A DNA stretch of 64,000 nt from an uncultured Verrucomicrobia subdivision 3 bacterium (GTDB lineage Bacteria; Verrucomicrobiota; Verrucomicrobiia; Limisphaerales; UBA11358): NCBI GenBank assembly GCA_903895255.1, contig CAITTG010000040.1, forward strand, positions 1 to 64,000. Direction: 5' to 3'. The notes under the pieces are model-generated. The model did not search any database. It saw only the letters and a program-made list of their open reading frames with translations, and was not told where the DNA came from. Both the position numbers and the translations under genes were made by a program. How positions within the stretch are numbered: the stretch's first letter is position 1; each line of letters opens with the position of its first letter. This document shows, in pieces, positions 36,469-43,317 of this stretch.

Positions 36469-36486
36469 ATACGACGAACGTCGTAT
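36469..36486 (-). promoter_or_regulatory. Palindromic operator, site D (2478-aa protein)
   Basis: ATACGACGAACGTCGTAT, one base different from site C. It lies 131-148 nt upstream of the start codon, at the same place relative to the -10-like hexamer as the other copies. Confidence 0.7.
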
Positions 36487-36695
36487 GGGGTGCGGGAATT
36501 AACAATTGGACCAGGCGGGATAATTCATGCCCGAGAGCATCCAGGGGCGGTAGTGGATGTGAACCGGATGATCATGACGGCCCCTGCGGGTAACACTTCG
36601 CAGCCCTACGGAGCACCAAAATCGGTCACAAAAAACGGTTGGCGAACAGCTTAGCCGGGCCGGCGCACTTCCAAGCATTACCCCCGCCCGGCCAA

Positions 36696-36947
36696 TCAAG
36701 GCACGAATTCCCCGCCCCATTCCTGCCAAAACATATAAACTGCGGCGACCATGTTGGTCACCGCCAAACCATAAGCAGGTTTCTGGCATGCCGCGCGCAC
36801 AAGAATAAACGGGAGGGAGACCAGCAGCACCAGGGGAAAGAGCACCAGCCACCAAAACAGCACAATTGCGGTTTCGGCCATTAATCCGGCCAATATTTCG
36901 ATGATGGTGAGCATCGCCAGCCTTTTGACCCGGCTGGTCCGACGCAT
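36696..36947 (-). CDS. Small hydrophobic membrane protein
   Basis: About 83 aa, beginning MRRTSRVKRLAMLTIIEILA. Two hydrophobic stretches (IEILAGLMAETAIVLFWWLV and LFPLVLLVSLPFILVRAA) predict membrane helices. I do not recognise the family. An upstream in-frame Met would overlap the TPR gene by 25 nt, so the start used here is the more likely one. It directly follows the TPR gene on the same strand and may be co-transcribed with it. Confidence 0.5.
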   Translation of the reverse strand: MRRTSRVKRLAMLTIIEILAGLMAETAIVLFWWLVLFPLVLLVSLPFILVRAACQKPAYGLAVTNMVAAVYMFWQEWGGEFVP

Positions 36948-36970
36948 GTTCAGGGATATCGAACCGGCCG

Positions 36971-37477
36971 CTACCAAGCTCCAATCACCGGCCATAAAGG
37001 CTGGAGATCGCGGTCCGCCAGGGCCATTTGCCGAAGCTCTTTTTTGCCGCCGAGGCGGATCGCCTGCTGGAGCCAGCCCAGGGCAGCGGCTTGATCGCCC
37101 AACTGGCAGTCGTAACAGGCCAGATTATACAGAATGATGGTTTCGGTGGGGAACAAGGCCAGCGCGCGGGTGAGGATGTCGCGGGCCTGGGGAATCCCAC
37201 CCCCGGGTTTTCGTCGGATGGCATAGGCCAGGGAAATCCATGGGCTGGCCTGATGGGCAAAGTTTTCCACCAAAACGCCCGCCACTTCCGCCGCCAGTTC
37301 CCAACGGGCCGTCCGGGCATAGATTTCGTACCGGATGGTGAGCACTTCCGGATGCGCCCGCAAGGTTTCGGGCAACTGCCGCAACTCGGCCTCGGCCTCC
37401 GGGTAATTACCCAGTTCCGTCCAGCCCTGCGCGGCCAGCAAGCAATGACTGGCCGGTGGTTCAATCGGTTCAACCAT
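36971..37477 (-). CDS. Small TPR-repeat protein
   Basis: Protein of 168 aa made almost entirely of tetratricopeptide-like helix pairs (GWTELGNYPEAEAELRQLPE, AIRRKPGGGIPQARDILTRA, FPTETIILYNLACYDCQLGD, AALGWLQQAIRLGG). There is no signal peptide, so it is probably cytoplasmic and acts in protein-protein contacts. The partner is unknown. It lies between the DCC/GbsR genes and the small membrane gene, all on the minus strand. Confidence 0.75.
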   Translation of the reverse strand: MVEPIEPPASHCLLAAQGWTELGNYPEAEAELRQLPETLRAHPEVLTIRYEIYARTARWELAAEVAGVLVENFAHQASPWISLAYAIRRKPGGGIPQARDILTRALALFPTETIILYNLACYDCQLGDQAAALGWLQQAIRLGGKKELRQMALADRDLQPLWPVIGAW

Positions 37478-37517
37478 GCTTCAGTGTGGCCCGAATGGCG
37501 GAAAATGGGAAGGCGGT

Positions 37518-37952
37518 TCAGGGCATTTCAAAAAAACTCGCCGGCCCATGGTGCGGCCGCCGAGGCAGCGGGCAGACGCCGCCGAGGCAATGCCGGTGCC
37601 GCGCCACCTGGCGGTACGCCGCCCCGCACAGCCAGTGCAGTCCGGGAAGCTGGCCGAGCACAAACAGGGGCCGGCCCCACCAGGTCCACCGCAGCACATG
37701 CAGGATGGCATCCGCGCCGCCCAGGACCCGGCCGGCGTCCGTCAATACGATCACTTCCCCGGGCGTGCGCCCCGCCGGGAGACCCAACCGCCGGCCGACC
37801 CACGGGGTTTGCAAGGCGGCGGGCGTGAACCCCGCACGGTGGAGCAACGCCGCATAACGGTGGATCATCCCGGTGCAAAACCGGCACTCACCATCATAGA
37901 GCAGCCAGCCGTGGGCGCCGGCAAGTTGGGTTTCGGAAAGGAAGGTTTTCAT
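37518..37952 (-). CDS. DCC-family (DUF393) thiol-disulfide oxidoreductase-like protein
   Basis: Protein of 144 aa with the hallmark N-terminal DGxCxxC motif in WLLYDGECRFCTGM, which gives the family its name and suggests thioredoxin-like redox chemistry. The middle (VIVLTDAGRVLGGADAILHV) and the hydrophobic LFVLGQLPGLHWLCGAAYRQ are typical of the family. The biological substrate of these proteins is not established. It follows the GbsR-type regulator by 30 bp, so the two form a likely operon controlled by that regulator. Confidence 0.85.
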   Translation of the reverse strand: MKTFLSETQLAGAHGWLLYDGECRFCTGMIHRYAALLHRAGFTPAALQTPWVGRRLGLPAGRTPGEVIVLTDAGRVLGGADAILHVLRWTWWGRPLFVLGQLPGLHWLCGAAYRQVARHRHCLGGVCPLPRRPHHGPASFFEMP

Positions 37953-37982
37953 GGTCGGGAAACGGTTTGAAACGTGGTCGTT

Positions 37983-38513
37983 TCAGGTCAAGCCGAGCAA
38001 CTTTTGCACGCGGTCCCCCAACTTGACGAAGCGGGTGAGGGAACTGGCGGGCCAGCGCCGCAACTGGTCGTACCAAGCGGTGGTCGCCTCGAAAAATCCG
38101 GCCAGGTCGCGCAGTTTGCGTTCGGTGTGCTCGCCGATTTGCCGGTCCGATTTCGCCTGCTCCAGGCACTGGCGGAGCATGGCCAGCGTGGGATCGACCT
38201 CCCGTTTTTTTCGCTCATCCAGCACCCGGCGGAAGGTTTCCCAGACATCCTGCTGCGCCTCGAAATAGTCGCGCTTGTCGCCCATCACATGCACCAGCCG
38301 CACAATCCCCCACCCCTGCAATTCCTTGAGGCTGGTGCTGACGTTGGAGCGCGCCACCGCCAGGGCGGCGACGATGTCATCCGCTGCCAGGGGCGTGGGC
38401 GAAAGGTAGAGCAGCGCATGAATCTGGGCCACCGTGCGGTTGACCCCCCACCGCGCGCCCATCTCGCCCCAGTGAAGGATGAATTGCTGCTCAACGCTGC
38501 TCAGGGTTTTCAT
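37983..38513 (-). CDS. GbsR/MarR-family transcriptional regulator
   Basis: Protein of 176 aa with a winged helix at about residues 25-95 (TVAQIHALLYLSPTPLAADD, IVAALAVARSNVSTSLKELQ, GWGIVRLVHVMGDKRDYFEA). A helical C-terminal region is probably for dimerisation. GbsR-type proteins respond to small molecules such as choline, but no ligand can be assigned here. A perfect 8-bp inverted repeat lies 25 nt upstream of its start codon, so autoregulation of this regulator-DCC operon is likely. Confidence 0.88.
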   Translation of the reverse strand: MKTLSSVEQQFILHWGEMGARWGVNRTVAQIHALLYLSPTPLAADDIVAALAVARSNVSTSLKELQGWGIVRLVHVMGDKRDYFEAQQDVWETFRRVLDERKKREVDPTLAMLRQCLEQAKSDRQIGEHTERKLRDLAGFFEATTAWYDQLRRWPASSLTRFVKLGDRVQKLLGLT

Positions 38514-38537
38514 AGTGCGCTTCTGTAATTTCTGCCA

Positions 38538-38555
38538 TTTCTGTCTGGACAGAAA
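38538..38555 (-). promoter_or_regulatory. Operator-like palindrome before the GbsR gene
   Basis: TTTCTGTCTGGACAGAAA, arms of 8 bp around TG. A further AATTTCTG half-site lies at 38527. The position, 25 nt before the start codon, fits autorepression by the GbsR-type protein. Confidence 0.6.
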
Positions 38556-38671
38556 TTAACGCAATTACGGACGCACGTCAAGTGGCGGGACGCCCTGCGG
38601 GAAAAGCGGGCCTGCCAGCCATGACTTTGAATCCTTTTGACAGTTCCAACCTCAAGATTTAGGCTGGGTTT

Positions 38672-38893
38672 ATGAACGTGCTGCTCACGCCGCATCAGGA
38701 AAAATTCATCGGCCAGAAGATGAAGGGCGGAGGTTACCTGTCACCCGACGAGGTCATCCGCGAAGCCTTGCGGGTGTATGAACTGGTCGAGCAGGAGGAC
38801 AATGACCCGCAACTTGAGGCCGCTTTGCGCCACGCCCTCCGGAGTCCGCTTAAAAAATACCAACCAGGTCATTTTGCCGCGCTGGCCAGTTGA
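38672..38893 (+). CDS. ParD-like type II antitoxin
   Basis: Protein of 73 aa starting MNVLLTPHQEKFIGQKMKGG, a ribbon-helix-helix N-terminus as in ParD/CopG antitoxins (YLSPDEVIREALRVYELVEQ). The acidic C-terminus would wrap the toxin. Antitoxins of this class also repress their own promoter. It overlaps the ParE-like toxin gene by 4 nt. Confidence 0.85.
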   Translation: MNVLLTPHQEKFIGQKMKGGGYLSPDEVIREALRVYELVEQEDNDPQLEAALRHALRSPLKKYQPGHFAALAS

Positions 38894-39210
38894 GTCCGCT
38901 TGAAATCTTTGTCCGCCACGACGCCAAACTGGATGCGTTCGGTTACTTCCAATACATTCACAACTACAATCCGGACGCGGCGCGGCGCTTTCTCAAAGCC
39001 ATTGATGACCCCATTGAAAAACTGGCTTTGCAGCCACTAAAAGGGCGCTTGCGTCAATTTCGCGGCCGGGATTTAAAGAACATTCGCTCCTGGCGCGTGG
39101 ATGGGTTTGAAAATTATCTGATTTTTTACCGTCTTTTGGATTTCCGGCTGGAAATCCTTCGGATTAAGCATGGGGCCATGGATTTTCCGCAGGCATTGCG
39201 AGAGAAGTAA
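38890..39210 (+). CDS. ParE/RelE-family toxin
   Basis: Protein of 106 aa starting at TTG (38890), inside the antitoxin stop (TTGA overlap). ParE/RelE-fold signatures are AFGYFQYIHNYNPDAARRFL, PLKGRLRQFRGRDLKNIRSW, VDGFENYLIFYRLLDFRLEI and the final LRIKHGAMDF. ParE members poison gyrase, while RelE members cut mRNA on the ribosome. Pairing with a ParD-like antitoxin favours ParE. The TTG start probably keeps toxin synthesis below antitoxin synthesis. Confidence 0.87.
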   Translation: MSPLEIFVRHDAKLDAFGYFQYIHNYNPDAARRFLKAIDDPIEKLALQPLKGRLRQFRGRDLKNIRSWRVDGFENYLIFYRLLDFRLEILRIKHGAMDFPQALREK

Positions 39211-39213
39211 GGA

Positions 39214-39609
39214 TCACCCCGCCTTGGCCTGCACCCGCCGGGTGAAGCTTTCGGTGCGAATCACCGCCCGTTGGTGCAGGCCACGCGCAATCAACTCATG
39301 CGCGTCACGGGCTTCCACTTGGAAGGAGACCTTGCGATCGTCCACCTGAATGACGCGCGCGGTGCAATGCACCGTGGCCCCCACGAGCGTGGGGGCCAGG
39401 TGCCGAATTTCGATTTCGACGCCGACGGAGCGCTCGTCGGCGTCGAGAAAACCCGCCATCGTATCGCGGGCGGTGCGCTCAATGAAACCGATCAGGTTGG
39501 GCGTGGACAACACAGCGGGCATGCCGTTGCCGGCAAATTCCACCGCATGTTTGGCCTCCGTTTTGAAGGCCAGTTCGCCCACTGTGCCGATTTTAGGACG
39601 GCCCTTCAC
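39214..39609 (-). CDS. FlK-like hotdog-fold thioesterase
   Basis: Protein of 131 aa with one hotdog domain ([60 protein letters not shown]). The pattern resembles fluoroacetyl-CoA thioesterase-like proteins, which hydrolyse short acyl-CoA esters. The physiological substrate is unknown. Its start overlaps the malate dehydrogenase stop by 4 nt (ATGA), implying co-translation. It is convergent with the toxin gene, 3 bp apart. Confidence 0.82.
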   Translation of the reverse strand: MKGRPKIGTVGELAFKTEAKHAVEFAGNGMPAVLSTPNLIGFIERTARDTMAGFLDADERSVGVEIEIRHLAPTLVGATVHCTARVIQVDDRKVSFQVEARDAHELIARGLHQRAVIRTESFTRRVQAKAG

Positions 39610-40601
39610 TTCGCCAGCAAATCGGCGACCATCGCCTTTTCTTCCTTCAATTCCGCCTCGGTCGCGGCGATCTTGGCCTTGCTGAATTCATTCAGCGGCA
39701 CGCCCTGCACGATTTCCCATTTCTTCCCGTCAGTGCGGATGGGATAGCTGAAGATCAAACCCTTTTCGATGCCATAGTCGCCGGGGCTGTTCACGGCCAC
39801 GCTGAACCAGTCGCCCGCCTTGGTGGGCGTGGTGAGGTTGCGGACGGTGTCCACCACCGCATTGGCGGCGCTGGCCGCGCTGCTCACGCCGCGGGCCTTG
39901 ATGATGGCCGCGCCGCGCTGCTGCACGGTGGTGATGAAATCTTTTTCCAGCCATTCGCGATGACCAATGACTTCCGGCACCGGGCGGCCGTTGATCTTGG
40001 TGTTGAAGAAATCGGGATACATCGTGGCGCTGTGATTGCCCCAGATGGCGAGATTGCTGACGGAGGTGATGTCCACGGCCGCCTTCTTGGCGAGCTGGGT
40101 CTTGGCGCGGTTCTCGTCCAGCATGGTCATGGCGAAAAACTGGTCGCCGGGCACGCCCTTCGCGTTGTTCATGGCGATCAGCGCGTTGGTGTTGCAGGGG
40201 TTGCCGACGACGAGCACGCGCACATCACTGGCGGCGTTCTTCGCGATGGCCTGGCCCTGGCCGGTGAAAATCTTGCCGTTGATGCCGAGCAAATCCTTGC
40301 GCTCCATCCCCTGCTTGCGCGGCACGGCGCCCACGAGCAGCGCCCAGTTCACGCCCTTGAACCCCTCGTCCAGGCTGGACGTGGGCACCAGGCCCTTGAG
40401 CAGCGGGAACGCGCAGTCATCCAATTCCATGCACACGCCGCCGAGGGCCGCGAGGGCTTTTTCATCGGGGATTTCGATGAGGTGCAAAATGACGGGCTGG
40501 TCCGGTCCGAACATGGCGCCGGAGGCAATGCGGAACAGGAGTGAATAACCGATTTGACCGGCCGCGCCGGTAATCGCCACACGAATGGGTGCTTTAGTCA
40601 T
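39606..40601 (-). CDS. mdh: Malate dehydrogenase
   Basis: Protein of 331 aa of the cytosolic-type MDH subgroup, interconverting malate and oxaloacetate with NAD(H) in the citric acid cycle. The Rossmann motif is [20 protein letters not shown]. Substrate-binding arginines are in [13 protein letters not shown] and DENRAKTQL, and the active-site His is in [27 protein letters not shown] is the conserved cofactor-site run. It is full length. It is followed by the thioesterase gene in the same transcript and is divergent from the cobalamin riboswitch. Confidence 0.96.
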   Translation of the reverse strand: MTKAPIRVAITGAAGQIGYSLLFRIASGAMFGPDQPVILHLIEIPDEKALAALGGVCMELDDCAFPLLKGLVPTSSLDEGFKGVNWALLVGAVPRKQGMERKDLLGINGKIFTGQGQAIAKNAASDVRVLVVGNPCNTNALIAMNNAKGVPGDQFFAMTMLDENRAKTQLAKKAAVDITSVSNLAIWGNHSATMYPDFFNTKINGRPVPEVIGHREWLEKDFITTVQQRGAAIIKARGVSSAASAANAVVDTVRNLTTPTKAGDWFSVAVNSPGDYGIEKGLIFSYPIRTDGKKWEIVQGVPLNEFSKAKIAATEAELKEEKAMVADLLAK

Positions 40602-40716
40602 AAATTGTGAGTTTGATTATGTTCGGCCCCATGGATTTCCGCAAGCGCGGAACGCGCCCCATTTTTTACTTGAAGAAATCTTGATTGGGTGTAGAACCTT
40701 TACTGCTCTTTGAAAG

Positions 40717-40885
40717 GACGGACGCAGGTCCGTTCACGTACGCGGTCAAATGTCAGGGAACCCGGTGAGAATCCGGGACGGTTGCGCCACTGTATCGGCT
40801 ACGAATCCCATTGCCACTGCCCTTTGGGCGGGAAGGCGGGAGGAGGTCTGAAGCCGGAGTCAGGATACCGGTTTGATTGCACTCG
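40717..40885 (+). ncRNA. Cobalamin riboswitch
   Basis: The B12-box core is complete: GTCAGGGAACCCGGTGAGAA then TCCGGGACGGTTGCGCCACT, with CTGTATCGG at 40780-40797. Downstream are the GCCACTGCCC...GGCGGGAAGGCG segment (40813-40838) and the highly conserved AGTCAGGATACC at 40858-40870. Such RNAs bind adenosyl- or methylcobalamin and usually shut off expression. A hairpin after the aptamer (CCGAA, loop CGTT, TTCGG near 40892) may belong to the expression platform. The next gene starts at 41103. Boundaries are approximate. Confidence 0.93.
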
Positions 40886-41102
40886 TCGGCTCCGAACGTT
40901 TTCGGGGCGCTTCTCCGCAAAGAGAAAGATGAGGCCAGCCTGCCGATCCGTTTTCGGCCGGGCTCGTCGAATGCCTTCATTCCCGTTTTGCCGGAGCTGG
41001 AGGTGTTTTGTTTCAAAATCTCCCCCAACTTCGCACTGGTCTCTCAACCTAAACCGTCCGCCGGAATTATTTTCGGCGGGCCAATTGAAAGATCAGTCAT
41101 TA

Positions 41103-42050
41103 ATGAAACAAATCCATCGGTTGCTGGCTTTGGCCGGCTTGTTGCTCGTCTCCAACACCCACGCCACCACTGTCAGCGAAAATTTTGCCACGGACCCGCT
41201 GGCGAACGGCTGGAGCATCTTCGGGGAAACCAACCTCTTCACCTGGGACTCCACCAACCACGTGGAGGACGTCACCTGGGACTCCTCGCAACCAGACAGC
41301 TTTTTATACCGGCCACTGGGGGCGGTTCTGACCAAAGAAAACGACTTCAGGCTCGCCTTTGACTTGGAGTTGCTCGACGCGACGGGCTACAACTACAGCT
41401 GCCAGCTCGCGGTTGATTTGTTCCATTACACAGATGCGACCAACGCCCTTTATTCCCATGCCAATGGCACCCTGCCGAACGTGTTTGAATTCGCCTATTT
41501 TCCGGGCACCGACTTGTTATCCCCTTCCGAGTCCGGCACGCTGACGGATTCCAATGCCGATTATTATTTCGCGTATGACAACCAGGAACTTAATCCCGGG
41601 GTCACCTATTCCGTGACCATCTCCCACACGGCCGGCTCGCCGACCGTTACCGGACAAATCCTGACGAATGGGGTGCCCTTTAGCACCCTGCCGATTGTAT
41701 ATGCCCAATCGATTTCCAACTTCCAACTGGACACCCTCTCCCTCAGTTGCTTTCAGGACGATGGTTACGGCGACTCCATTCTCGCCCATGGGTCGGTGGG
41801 CAATATTGTGGTCACGTTCCAGCCGCCGCCCCCGATATTGTACTACAGTGGTTATCTGACCAATGGAGTCTGGGCCGCGACTTTCCTGAGCCAGACCAAC
41901 TGGAATTACGCGCTGGAACGATCCGGAGATTTGCGCAACTGGACGACCGTCAACCCCGGCAACGCGGGCACCGGCACGAACCTGGTGCTGTTGGACAACA
42001 ATCCGCCGGCCACCAACGCCTTTTACCGCATCCAGGCCCAACGCCCGTGA
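41103..42050 (+). CDS. Secreted protein under the cobalamin riboswitch
   Basis: Protein of 315 aa from [20 protein letters not shown], a clear signal peptide. The body (about 22-240) is a beta-rich domain ([60 protein letters not shown]) that resembles concanavalin-like jelly-roll domains of extracellular proteins. The C-terminal 70 residues ([20 protein letters not shown] to [11 protein letters not shown]) belong to the same terminal module as the two giant surface proteins. No enzyme motif is seen. Because a B12 riboswitch controls it, a role in cobalamin capture at the surface, or a B12-independent substitute function, is conceivable but inferred. Confidence 0.8.
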   Translation: MKQIHRLLALAGLLLVSNTHATTVSENFATDPLANGWSIFGETNLFTWDSTNHVEDVTWDSSQPDSFLYRPLGAVLTKENDFRLAFDLELLDATGYNYSCQLAVDLFHYTDATNALYSHANGTLPNVFEFAYFPGTDLLSPSESGTLTDSNADYYFAYDNQELNPGVTYSVTISHTAGSPTVTGQILTNGVPFSTLPIVYAQSISNFQLDTLSLSCFQDDGYGDSILAHGSVGNIVVTFQPPPPILYYSGYLTNGVWAATFLSQTNWNYALERSGDLRNWTTVNPGNAGTGTNLVLLDNNPPATNAFYRIQAQRP

Positions 42051-42808
42051 ATAAAACCCGGTTCAACTCTGCTGGTCGTGCGGCTGCGGCGTTCACACTG
42101 ATTGAACTCCTCATCGTCATCGCCATCATCGGCATCCTGGCCTCGATGCTCCTGCCGGCCCTGGTGCGGGCCAAAAATTCGGCCCAGCGCGCGAATTGCG
42201 TGGGCAACCTGCGGCAACTAGGAATCGCCACCGAATTGTACCTGGGTGACAATGCCGGCCTGGCGTTTCGGAAATCCGGCGTGGCGAACGCCAGCGGCCA
42301 GCAATGGTGGTTTGGCTGGCTCGGGTCCGGGGCGGAGGGCCAGCGCCCGTTCGATCTGACCAGCGGAGTGCTCTATTCCTACCTGGGCGGCAGCGACCTG
42401 CGCCTCTGTCCCTCGCTGAATTACGCCTCGCCCCTCTTTAAACTCAAGGCCACCAACGTCGTCTTCAGCTACGGCTGCAATGCGTACCTCTTTGCCGGCC
42501 CGACCGCCCAGCCCGTCGCGGCGAGCAAACTCCGGCAGCCATCCGCAACTGTGATCTTTGCCGATGCCGCCGAGGTGAACGACTTTCAGGCCCCGGCCTC
42601 GCGCACCCACCCCATGTTCGAGGAGTTTTATTACGTGGACACCAACGCCAGTTATCCCAATGCCCATTTCCGGCACAGCCAGCTCGCCAATGCCACCCGG
42701 GCCGATGGCCATGTGGAACCCGAGCCGCCCGTGCAGGGATCGCTGGATCCGCGGATCCCCGGCGAACATTTTGGCCGCTTGCGGTCGGAAATCCTCGCGG
42801 TGCCCTGA
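42047..42808 (+). CDS. Prepilin-type protein in the riboswitch operon
   Basis: Protein of 253 aa starting at GTG (42047), overlapping the previous stop (GTGA). The prepilin N-terminus is [20 protein letters not shown] with Glu+5, followed by [22 protein letters not shown]-terminal box ([20 protein letters not shown]) is an H-x9-DG-like motif. This is the same family as the protein at 22669. Translational coupling to the secreted protein suggests that they act together at the surface, under B12 control. Confidence 0.87.
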   Translation: MNKTRFNSAGRAAAAFTLIELLIVIAIIGILASMLLPALVRAKNSAQRANCVGNLRQLGIATELYLGDNAGLAFRKSGVANASGQQWWFGWLGSGAEGQRPFDLTSGVLYSYLGGSDLRLCPSLNYASPLFKLKATNVVFSYGCNAYLFAGPTAQPVAASKLRQPSATVIFADAAEVNDFQAPASRTHPMFEEFYYVDTNASYPNAHFRHSQLANATRADGHVEPEPPVQGSLDPRIPGEHFGRLRSEILAVP

Positions 42809-43146
42809 TGCCTCCCCTCCCGACCAGCGTGGAACCCGGGCGCTGCCCCTTGTGCGGCCAGCCCAATGACTGCCAGCTCTGCACCACCACCGCCTACAAA
42901 GGCCCGTGCTGGTGCGCGCAGGTTGAAATCCCCGAAGCCCTGCTGGCCCAAGTCCCGCCGGACCAGCGCAACCAGGCCTGCCTCTGCCGGACGTGTGTAA
43001 CGGCCTGGCACCGCGACCACCCCGCCCCGGCCACAATTCAGCCCGGGGATTTTAGTTTTGAAAACGGCCTGATGGTTTTCACCGCCGCCTACCATTTGCG
43101 ACGCGGCTACTGCTGCGGCAGTGGCTGCCGGCATTGTCCCTACTAA
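42808..43146 (+). CDS. Cysteine-rich CWC / DUF5522 fusion protein
   Basis: Protein of 112 aa with 13 cysteines. The N-terminal half is a Cys-rich CWC-type domain (CPLCGQPNDCQLCTT, GPCWCAQVEIP, QACLCRTCV). The C-terminal half is a DUF5522 domain (LMVFTAAYHLRRGYCCGSGC followed by RHCPY). Metal binding, probably zinc or Fe-S, is likely but unproven, and neither domain has a known function. The start codon overlaps the last base of the prepilin-like stop, so it is the last gene of the riboswitch operon. Confidence 0.85.
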   Translation: MPPLPTSVEPGRCPLCGQPNDCQLCTTTAYKGPCWCAQVEIPEALLAQVPPDQRNQACLCRTCVTAWHRDHPAPATIQPGDFSFENGLMVFTAAYHLRRGYCCGSGCRHCPY

Positions 43147-43317
43147 CAGACAATTGTTAAACCTTGGGTCTAAAAAAATTCGACATTGGGTGATTGTTTA
43201 TTGCCGTTTCTCTGGAGGTTGGAGGTTGGTGCTTGGAGCTTTTATTTTCCTTGAACATTGCCGTTTGATTTTTGCAGTTCCCGCCCCCGGCGGAAATGCT
43301 ACGCTCCCCGTGTTCGC
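43147..43317. other. Spacer with a GGAGGTTGGAGGTTGG simple repeat
   Basis: 170 bp before the AddA-type gene. It has a short G/T-rich tandem (43214-43240) of the kind seen as filler in related genomes. No gene, and no promoter that I can point to. Confidence 0.4.

Larger units (their letters stand above)
36339..36695. other. Promoter region of the 2478-aa gene and adjoining spacer
   Basis: About 350 bp. It contains palindrome D and its -10-like element close to the giant gene. The remainder (36490-36695) shows nothing I can interpret. Confidence 0.55.
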
